NCBI GenBank assembly: GCA_038212375.1
Contig: JBBQUO010000001.1
Span: 1 to 52,547, forward strand
Source: JBGTNQ01 sp038212375
Lineage (GTDB): Bacteria > Patescibacteriota > Minisyncoccia > Phycocordibacterales > Zambryskibacteraceae
Direction of reading: 5' to 3'
DNA length: 52,547 nt
Under the pieces are notes generated by a model, which had not been told where the DNA came from, did not search any database, and saw nothing but the letters and a program-made list of their open reading frames with translations. Of the stretch, positions 47,222 to 52,547 are shown piece after piece. Every line of letters starts with the position of its first letter. Position 1 is the first letter of the stretch. The position numbers were made by a program, and so were the translations under genes.

Positions 47222-48067
47222 ATGCTACTAAAAGAAATACTCAAAATCAGTCGGCCAAGATTTTGGCTCTACGAAGCAGGCACATTTGCCTTAATTGGTA
47301 CTGTCTCCGCTCACAATGGGTTTGGATTTTTCCATCAACCTTTGTATTGGCTTTTCGCCTTTTACTTTCTTATTCCTGCCAATATTTTAATTTATGGGAT
47401 CAACGATATTTTTGATTTTGAAACAGATAAGACTAATCCAAAGAAGGGAACTTACGAAGCTCTTGTGCCGCCAGAGCATCAAAAGACATTATGGAAGTGG
47501 ATTTTCCTAAGTAATATTCCTTTTTTCTTTTTTGTGCCGCATACGTATGCCCTTTCTCTTTCTTTTTTTGCTTTTGTTTTTTTCGCTACGTTCTATTCAG
47601 CAAAGCCTATTCGAGCAAAAGCAAAACCGATCATCGACTCCTTTTTTTCTGCGGGACACTACATCGCAACTGGAGTATTTGGTTTTTATTTTGCGGGTGG
47701 AGCAGGTTTGCCACTTAAGGCAATTATTGCAGGAATGTCGTGGGGCATTGCAATGCATGCCTTTAGCGCAGTGCCAGATATAGAGTCCGATAGTAAGGCT
47801 GGACTGAAGACAATTGCAATTCTTATCGGGAAACAAAAGACCATCGCGTTATGTTGGTTTCTCTATCTTTTTTCTGCGTTTCTTGTGATGAAAACATTGC
47901 TTCCCATATCGATAATAGGAGCGCTCACGTTTTCCTACCTCATGATTATTTCTCTGCGAGCAAAAAGTGATACGGAACTTTTCAAAATCTATACCTATTT
48001 CCCGTATGTAAATGTTGCGATTGGTACACTCCTTTCAATGACGCTTTTCGCGCAGAATCTGTTCTAA
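47222..48067 (+). CDS. UbiA-family prenyltransferase, lycopene elongase-like
   Basis: 281 residues, eight or nine membrane helices. Two Asp-rich motifs bind the prenyl diphosphate via magnesium: NDIFDFETDKTNPKKGTYEA (about 61-80) and PDIESDSKAGLKTIAILIGK (about 184-203). The first motif with TNPKKGTYEA is close to lycopene elongases (CrtEb, LyeJ), which add C5 units to lycopene on the way to C50 carotenoids such as decaprenoxanthin or bacterioruberin. The crtI and crtB genes 500 bases downstream support this. Other UbiA substrates (quinones, chlorophyll) cannot be excluded, but no partner genes for them are present. Confidence 0.8.
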   Translation: MLLKEILKISRPRFWLYEAGTFALIGTVSAHNGFGFFHQPLYWLFAFYFLIPANILIYGINDIFDFETDKTNPKKGTYEALVPPEHQKTLWKWIFLSNIPFFFFVPHTYALSLSFFAFVFFATFYSAKPIRAKAKPIIDSFFSAGHYIATGVFGFYFAGGAGLPLKAIIAGMSWGIAMHAFSAVPDIESDSKAGLKTIAILIGKQKTIALCWFLYLFSAFLVMKTLLPISIIGALTFSYLMIISLRAKSDTELFKIYTYFPYVNVAIGTLLSMTLFAQNLF

Positions 48068-48140
48068 AGGTTTGATTGGTTGCACCATTACAAAAAAGTT
48101 GTATTGTAATTTCGGACCCCTAAACTACAGGAGATGTCAC

Positions 48141-48506
48141 ATGACTACCCACGAAGTAGCCCACATGCTTGCAATTTTCGTCGTTCTTGTGATGACGCTC
48201 GCGTACATTTCAAAGAATTGGGACTGCTTCAACGTGCACTACCGTGTCATGTTTGTCGTTTCATGTGCAGCTGAACTTTGTTTCTTGGCGTTTACTCCAT
48301 GGTTTATGTTTCTTTTCGCATCTTTCGGCATGAGTATTGTAAAGGGTACGATCGAGTCTCGAGGTGCTGAGGATTGCATCAAGGAATATCCGGTCTGGCC
48401 GAAGTTTGAAACAGGAACGATGGCATGGTACTTTACCAATAGTCTCTGGGCTCTATTTTTTGTACAAACAGCAAGTTGGGTGTCTCCTGTTCTCTTCGGT
48501 TCATAA
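48141..48506 (+). CDS. Small polytopic membrane protein in the carotenoid cluster
   Basis: 121 residues, three to four membrane helices, start ATG 48141 set by AGGAG 7 bases upstream. Segments: HMLAIFVVLVMTLAYISKNW, VMFVVSCAAELCFLAFTPWF, a polar loop (GTIESRGAEDCIKEYPVWPK) and a last tryptophan-rich helix. Small membrane proteins of about this size form heterodimeric lycopene cyclases in C50 carotenoid clusters, but I see no cyclase motif, so this is only a possibility from position. Terminator behind it. Confidence 0.6.
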   Translation: MTTHEVAHMLAIFVVLVMTLAYISKNWDCFNVHYRVMFVVSCAAELCFLAFTPWFMFLFASFGMSIVKGTIESRGAEDCIKEYPVWPKFETGTMAWYFTNSLWALFFVQTASWVSPVLFGS

Positions 48507-48523
48507 TAAAGGAGGTGTGAATC

Positions 48524-48562
48524 AAAATAGCGTTGCCGACATGTCGGCAACGCTATTTTCTT
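48524..48562. terminator. Bidirectional terminator between carotenoid genes
   Basis: Seventeen-base-pair stem AAAATAGCGTTGCCGAC with its complement, two-base centre, T-run after it. It ends both the plus-strand pair and the minus-strand crtB-crtI pair. Confidence 0.88.
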
Positions 48563-48567
48563 TTCTA

Positions 48568-50073
48568 CTAGAGCGATGTAAGAGGGGAAGGATCAGTAAT
48601 GTTTTCTATACGCTTATACGCAAGTTCTGCTGAAATTAGACATATCGGCATACCAATGCCAGGGTTTGTCCCTGCTCCAACATAGAAAAGGTTTTTGATC
48701 GTTTTATGGACATTGTTCGGACGGAAGGTAGCAGTTTGCGGAAGTGTATGTGCGAGACCGAGTGCAGTACCCTTGAACGCGTTGTAGTCAGTAATGAAGT
48801 CTTTAATAGAATACGATCTCTCGACTATAATGCGACTTTCGAGGTCCGGTGCTCCAAATGCTTTTGCAATTTCTGCAATTGTTTTATCACGATATTCCTT
48901 GAGAGATGCATCTGTATATGCGAGTCCAGGCGCAATCGGCACCAAGACAAACAAGTTTTCATCTTCTTCTGGTGCGACTGAGGCGTCAGACTTTGATGGA
49001 ACACAGACATAGAGAGAGGGATCAGTGGGCCAAGTCTTGTTCTTTCCAAAAATTTGATCAAAGTTTTCATCCCAATTTTTTGAGAATATCAGATTGTGAT
49101 GCACGGCATTCGGAAGCTTTCCTTTTACACCGAGATAGAGAATAAATGCACTCGGAGCGAGTGTTCGGGAATCCCAATACTTCTCTGTTTTTTCTGCGTG
49201 TTTTCCAAGAAGCTTTTGGTCAGTGTGTGCAATATCTGCATTTGAAACTACAATATCAGCACTTAGTTCCTCTCCATTTTTTAGGACAACACCTTTTGCA
49301 GTAATCCCTAGTACATCTATATGTTCTACTTCGCTGTTTGTAAGTATCTTAACTCCATATTTTTTCGCAATCTTCTCAAGGGCTCTAGGGAGCTCAATGA
49401 TGCCACCTTCTGGATACCAGACACCGAGACCGAAGTCTACATAATTCATGAGGCTATAAATTCCTGGAGTATTTCCCGGTGATGTGCCGATCAGTACTGT
49501 CTGATATTGCATAACCTTCTGGAGAATTTCACTGTGGAAAATCTTTTTGATGATAGAGCTTTGCTTTTGAAACAGGGGAAGTTTCCGTCCGAGTGTCATC
49601 ACTCGCTTGTTGAAAAAGTCGAATATGGAATCGTAATTTTTATACATGAATTCTTGCTTTGCGATTTCATATTGATATTTGGTCATCTCGAGAAATTTCA
49701 CGAGCTTTTCTCCGGAACCCGGCTCTATAGATTCAAAGGTTTTTATATTTTTTTCAATATCGCCGAAAAAATCATAATACGATCCATCACTTTTGAGCAT
49801 AACCCTATAAGAAGGAGAGAGTTTTCTCAGTTTCAGATATTGATGCACATCTTCTCCGAGAAGATGAAAAAAGTCTTCGAAGACGTCAGGCATCATGTAC
49901 CAGCTTGGTCCCATGTCGAAGGTAAAGCCATCTTTTTGCCAGAGGCGTGCACGTCCGCCGATCGATTCATTCTTTTCTGCGATTGTTACATCATATCCAC
50001 GCTTGCCAAGTAGGCAGGCAAGTCCAAGTCCACCAATACCTCCTCCGATAATGATTACAGATTTTTTTTGCAT
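48568..50073 (-). CDS. crtI: Phytoene desaturase (CrtI family)
   Basis: 501 residues. FAD/NAD-binding start SVIIIGGGIGGLGLACLLGK, then GGRARLWQKDGFTFDMGPSW, QYQTVLIGTSPGNTPGIYSL, YPEGGIIELPRALEKIAKKY and the C-terminal FAD block KNLFYVGAGTNPGIGMPICL. This is the typical bacterial CrtI pattern; the enzyme turns phytoene into lycopene in the membrane. Number of desaturation steps not predictable. Its start overlaps the end of crtB by 19 bases. Confidence 0.93.
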   Translation of the reverse strand: MQKKSVIIIGGGIGGLGLACLLGKRGYDVTIAEKNESIGGRARLWQKDGFTFDMGPSWYMMPDVFEDFFHLLGEDVHQYLKLRKLSPSYRVMLKSDGSYYDFFGDIEKNIKTFESIEPGSGEKLVKFLEMTKYQYEIAKQEFMYKNYDSIFDFFNKRVMTLGRKLPLFQKQSSIIKKIFHSEILQKVMQYQTVLIGTSPGNTPGIYSLMNYVDFGLGVWYPEGGIIELPRALEKIAKKYGVKILTNSEVEHIDVLGITAKGVVLKNGEELSADIVVSNADIAHTDQKLLGKHAEKTEKYWDSRTLAPSAFILYLGVKGKLPNAVHHNLIFSKNWDENFDQIFGKNKTWPTDPSLYVCVPSKSDASVAPEEDENLFVLVPIAPGLAYTDASLKEYRDKTIAEIAKAFGAPDLESRIIVERSYSIKDFITDYNAFKGTALGLAHTLPQTATFRPNNVHKTIKNLFYVGAGTNPGIGMPICLISAELAYKRIENITDPSPLTSL

Positions 50074-50906
50074 AATGCTTTCGTAATGAGTAATGTTTTT
50101 TTTGTTGTACTGACACGAGCACGTTTCTTAAACACGTCATACTGTTGCTTTTCTATTTCGTCGAGTATCGCTTCATAAATGATACTAGCTGCGTATACTG
50201 CCTTTCTTCCATCCTTTTGGAGCATGTAGATCCCCGCATTTCCTTTCTTGAATAGTTCTCGAGTACGAGCGATTTCAAACTTCATGAGACTTTTCCACTC
50301 ACTCGTCACTTTGTGATTTCTTATGTTTTCTTCAGTAACACTGAATCGATTCATGTCCTCTTTCGGTATATATATTCGATTGCGTTCCTCATAGTCCTCT
50401 CGTACATCTCTGAGAATATTTGCCATTTGCATTGCTTCTCCAAGCGCCCGTGCAAATGGGAGCGCACCTTCTTCGAATCCAATAATATAGCTAATGATAT
50501 ATCCAACTACAGACGCTGATCCATACATATACTGCTCAAGCTCTGCGTATGTGTGATATCGATCGACTGTCAGATCTTGCTTCATTGCATCGAGGAAAGC
50601 AAAGCTGTACTCATGGGGAATGTGATATGTTCCAAACAATATTTTTGTCTGCTGTAAGATATCATTCTCAATTTTCTTGCCTGTGAGAATTTCTTTCCAC
50701 TCGAGTGTCCACTTTGCAAGGTTTGCTGTTGATATCATTTTATCATGCTCCATATCGATCATCTCATCTGGGAGACGTACAAATGCATAGAGTGTCCACA
50801 CGTCTTCTTTTTTTGATTGAGGAAAGAGGAGTGTGGCGCGATAAAATCCCGTGCCATAGGTACGGGTGATATTTCTGACTTTTGAAACAAAGGAAAGTTC
50901 TTTCAT
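50055..50906 (-). CDS. crtB: Phytoene/squalene synthase family (phytoene synthase)
   Basis: 283 residues. Both diphosphate-binding motifs are present: RLPDEMIDM (about residue 45) and NILRDVREDYEERNRIYIPK (about 165), and LYAFVR precedes the first. It joins two geranylgeranyl diphosphates into phytoene. Its pairing with crtI favours phytoene over squalene. No crtE or MEP-pathway gene is in the window, so the source of geranylgeranyl diphosphate is not visible. Confidence 0.92.
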   Translation of the reverse strand: MKELSFVSKVRNITRTYGTGFYRATLLFPQSKKEDVWTLYAFVRLPDEMIDMEHDKMISTANLAKWTLEWKEILTGKKIENDILQQTKILFGTYHIPHEYSFAFLDAMKQDLTVDRYHTYAELEQYMYGSASVVGYIISYIIGFEEGALPFARALGEAMQMANILRDVREDYEERNRIYIPKEDMNRFSVTEENIRNHKVTSEWKSLMKFEIARTRELFKKGNAGIYMLQKDGRKAVYAASIIYEAILDEIEKQQYDVFKKRARVSTTKKTLLITKALCKKNL

Positions 50907-51108
50907 TCGAATTTACTATCTTCTGGCCTATACAAATCATGGCCGTCCTCTACGGGACGACCAGTTGATGCTTGGATAGTTCGTAACATGGCAAGTATAT
51001 CGTTTTTTCTATGATAAATCTATCTTGTGTTTTACACGATACATTGAGAGTATTGGATAAAATAATCAATGCATTATGAGCATATTTTGTAAGTCCTTGG
51101 TGTGTGTT
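50907..51108. other. Gap without recognised gene
   Basis: About 200 AT-rich bases between crtB and the YdeI-like gene. A small hairpin CGTCC-TCTAC-GGGACG lies near 50943-50960. On the minus strand an open frame exists but looks like an antisense shadow. I see no RNA gene here. Confidence 0.4.
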
Positions 51109-51117
51109 TGGTATACT
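51109..51117 (+). promoter_or_regulatory. Extended -10 promoter of the YdeI-like gene
   Basis: TGGTATACT ends 10 bases before ATG 51128. Confidence 0.45.
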
Positions 51118-51127
51118 CAAGATACCT

Positions 51128-51379
51128 ATGAATAGAAATAAACATTCTTCTGTATTCATGCATGCAATGCCTACCGATTTTCGAAAGGCTATTGATTCTG
51201 ATAAGGCAACAAAAAGCTTGTGGGCAGAGATCACTCCACTCGCTCACAATGAGTGGATTTGTTGGGTCATCTCAGCAAAAAAAGAAGAAACGAGGGCACG
51301 TCGAATCACAGTTGGTATCGATAAAATGCAAAAGGGGATGCGCAGGCCATGCTGCTGGGCAGGCTGTCCGCATAGGTAA
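51128..51379 (+). CDS. YdeI/OmpD-associated C-terminal domain protein, short
   Basis: 83 residues. The core (MPTDFRKAIDSDKATKSLW, then WICWVISAKKEETRARRITV and GIDKMQKGMRRPC) matches the C-terminal helical domain of YdeI/OmpD-associated proteins, with its E-T-R-x-R-R-I signature. The usual N-terminal half of longer members is absent, and the last ten residues (CCWAGCPHR) look foreign to the family. A short stretch behind it (CTCGTGACCCCA, near 51388) resembles the conserved block of the hairpin repeats. Function of the family is unclear. Confidence 0.62.
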   Translation: MNRNKHSSVFMHAMPTDFRKAIDSDKATKSLWAEITPLAHNEWICWVISAKKEETRARRITVGIDKMQKGMRRPCCWAGCPHR

Positions 51380-51407
51380 CCAAAGCTCTCGTGACCCCAC
51401 TGAGTCA

Positions 51408-51416
51408 TGCTACAAT
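51408..51416 (+). promoter_or_regulatory. Extended -10 promoter of engB
   Basis: TGCTACAAT ends 10 bases before ATG 51427. Confidence 0.45.
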
Positions 51417-51426
51417 GGCTGCTATT

Positions 51427-51999
51427 ATGCATATCAAATCTGCAACATTTGTTCGAGGCGTGACAAACAGCGAAAATATAATTCAGGATGATTTGCCGCA
51501 GGTAGTATTCATTGGACGGTCTAACGTTGGCAAATCAAGCCTCATCAATACTCTGACAAAACAAAAAAAGCTGGCTCGTGAGAGTTCTACTGCCGGCAGA
51601 ACTCAAGAAATAAACTTTTTTCTGATCAATAAATCTTTTTATCTCGTAGATTTACCTGGATACGGTTTTGCGGAAGGGAATCACGACAAGAGAGACAGTA
51701 TTGCCGAGCGAATTGGTGGATACTTGTTTGATTCAGCTATCAACCATTACAAAATTGTACTTATTATTGATACTAAGGTTGGTATGACAAATAATGATAA
51801 AGCAATGTTTCAAGAATTGGTAAACAATCACAAAGATATCGTCATCGTTGCGAACAAAATAGACAAATTAAATCAAAGCGAGAAACAAAAAAATATAACT
51901 GCGATTAAACAATTTGTTGGCACGTGTCCTGTTGTACCCTTTTCCTCATTGGAGCACATTGGAACAGGCGAACTTACTCAGGCAATTTTCCCAAAATAA
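51427..51999 (+). CDS. engB: Ribosome-biogenesis GTP-binding protein EngB (YihA/YsxC)
   Basis: 190 residues from ATG 51427 (MHIKSATFVRGVTN; an upstream start at 51391 lies before the promoter). GTPase motifs: G1 GRSNVGKSSLIN, G2-region STAGRTQEINFF, G3 DLPGYGFAEG, G4 ANKIDKLN and G5-like PFSSLEHIGTGEL. EngB helps assemble the 50S subunit. It stands alone; a bidirectional terminator separates it from the zinc-finger gene on the other strand. Confidence 0.94.
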   Translation: MHIKSATFVRGVTNSENIIQDDLPQVVFIGRSNVGKSSLINTLTKQKKLARESSTAGRTQEINFFLINKSFYLVDLPGYGFAEGNHDKRDSIAERIGGYLFDSAINHYKIVLIIDTKVGMTNNDKAMFQELVNNHKDIVIVANKIDKLNQSEKQKNITAIKQFVGTCPVVPFSSLEHIGTGELTQAIFPK

Positions 52000-52047
52000 A
52001 TACGATCTCGAAATCTTTCAGTTCAAGGTTGTTAGTCAAAATATACT

Positions 52048-52085
52048 AAAACCCCACTCCTAGGTTCTGGGTGGGGTTTTTTTTA
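52048..52085. terminator. Bidirectional terminator between engB and the zinc-finger gene
   Basis: Stem AAAACCCCAC/GTGGGGTTTT around an 11- to 12-base loop, followed by a run of eight T on the plus strand and A-run on the other side. Confidence 0.85.
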
Positions 52086-52088
52086 ATC

Positions 52089-52268
52089 CTACTTGGGAAG
52101 TCCGAATTCTGAGATCCCGAGTCCGTGAGGATCATGGTACTTTTGCTGGTGTAAAAACAAATCCTCTTCAGAAGAGAATGTGTTGTCGCAAAACCAGCAT
52201 TTCGTGCTACTTCTGTGAATCATCGGTTTGTGAAGCTTTTGCTTTGGTGGGCGCAACTTCTTGTCCAT
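52089..52268 (-). CDS. Small C2H2-type zinc-finger protein (59 residues)
   Basis: A short minus-strand frame from ATG 52268 to TAG. The start is basic (MDKKLRPPKQKLHKPMIHRS), and the centre is C-W-F-C followed 12 residues later by H and 4 residues later by H: a textbook C-x2-C-x12-H-x4-H finger with the hydrophobic positions F and L in place (CDNTFSSEEDLFLHQQKYH). GGAG stands 6 bases before the ATG, and a terminator follows. It could bind DNA, RNA or a protein. C2H2 fingers are uncommon in bacteria (Ros/MucR is the known group, with a different spacing of the second half). Confidence 0.72.
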   Translation of the reverse strand: MDKKLRPPKQKLHKPMIHRSSTKCWFCDNTFSSEEDLFLHQQKYHDPHGLGISEFGLPK

Positions 52269-52331
52269 TGCAGACTCCGGTGAATTAGGTTGATCTATGC
52301 TCCTTTTTTATTATACATACAAAATGTGTCA

Positions 52332-52358
52332 AAAAAAAACGCCATGAAGGCGTTTTTC
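52332..52358. terminator. Terminator hairpin
   Basis: AAAAACGCC/GGCGTTTTT stem with loop ATGA, A-run before and T-run after. It can serve the minus strand for a transcript coming from beyond the window edge. Confidence 0.7.
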
Positions 52359-52368
52359 TTTGCTCGAC

Positions 52369-52494
52369 ATGGTGGCTGAGATAGGAACCTTTTGGAAGCT
52401 AGATCCACTGGCCGCATACCTGCCGAATTTGAAGGATGGATTATATCCGGTGGTGAGGCCGACGAGTGCGGAGTTGGCGGAATATTTAGCTTAA
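52369..52494 (+). other. Short open frame of 41 codons with unusual codon use
   Basis: ATG 52369 opens a frame reading MVAEIGTFWKLDPLAAYLPN and, after 14 more residues, ending SAELAEYLA-stop. The composition is protein-like, but codons such as CTG, CCG, GTG and GCG are denser than in neighbouring genes. There is no ribosome site or promoter just upstream, where a terminator stands. It may be the leftover 3' end of an acquired gene or chance. The last 50 bases of the window hold nothing I recognise. Confidence 0.25.
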
Positions 52495-52547
52495 AATATG
52501 TTGTTAATAAAATCATAAAAAAATACAAGCACATCAGTGTTTTTATT

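Noticed and set aside
48508..48523. Strong GGAGGTG ribosome site behind the small membrane protein gene
   Set aside because: No start codon or open frame follows at a useful distance; a terminator begins immediately.
50950..51234. 94-codon minus-strand frame in the gap behind crtB
   Set aside because: It overlaps the YdeI-like gene antisense and has no start signal.
52295..52534. 79-codon minus-strand frame at the window end
   Set aside because: It crosses a terminator hairpin and lacks any family pattern; the plus-strand 41-codon frame in the same place is more protein-like but also doubtful.
52360..52547. tRNA, tmRNA or RNase P RNA fragment at the window end
   Set aside because: GGTTCC and CAGCCACCA on the minus strand look suggestive, but no cloverleaf, tmRNA start or RNase P conserved core can be built.
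1..52547. UGA read as glycine (as in Gracilibacteria/Absconditabacteria)
   Set aside because: All recognised genes end properly under the standard code and have no internal UGA.

Overview
The window looks like a chromosomal contig of a Patescibacteria (CPR) bacterium, most likely of the Parcubacteria/Paceibacteria branch. This is inferred from protein content, because no 16S rRNA gene is present. The evidence is compact gene packing, shortened core proteins (a 499-residue IF-2, a RelA/SpoT protein without its regulatory C-terminus, a PilB without its N-terminal domain), a tandem array of T4SS_pilin-type small membrane proteins, a DUF4446 protein and standard genetic code use. Core genes: gyrA end, infB, rbfA, clpB, rpmG, miaA, parB, relA/spoT, topA, dprA, serS, ftsQ-like, dus, mltG, engB and seven tRNAs.

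Layout. 1-5130: gyrA end, then an apparent operon of a methyltransferase, a membrane-anchored solute-binding protein and seven VirB2/TrbC-like paralogues. 5160-9300: lamin-tail-like surface protein, membrane-bound lytic transglycosylase, SPFH protein. 9355-12231: four tRNAs, a coiled-coil protein, a frameshifted AI-2E transporter and dense repeats. 12394-20453: rbfA/infB/DUF4446 and cysteine desulfurase/pseudo-HtrA/clpB/rpmG. 20586-32770: tRNA modification, nucleoid, stringent response, topoisomerase, DprA, SerS, FtsQ-like and a degenerate membrane Clp-like AAA protein. 34304-39455: a six-gene type IV pilus operon containing a pilin/beta-propeller fusion. 39559-46722: glycosidase, VanY peptidase, transglutaminase-like protein, SDR, MltG, a bacterial SET-domain protein and a second pilin. 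47222-50906: carotenoid genes (lycopene-elongase-like UbiA, small membrane protein, crtI, crtB) suggesting a C50 carotenoid. 51128-52494: YdeI-like fragment, engB, and a 59-codon C2H2 zinc-finger gene.

Two patterns cut across the genes. First, a family of bipartite hairpin repeats lies just behind tRNA terminators. The stems differ in sequence between copies but still pair, the loops are nearly constant (CCGTCG in the first hairpin, TACT in the second), and the ends are copies of the T-arm of the neighbouring tRNA, pointing back at its 3' end. Second, many genes have an extended -10 box ending 6 to 8 bases before the start codon, so their mRNAs should be leaderless. Clear Shine-Dalgarno sequences are mostly confined to small accessory genes.

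No CRISPR array, insertion sequence, phage module or rRNA gene was recognised. All calls are from reading the sequence; no database search was run.
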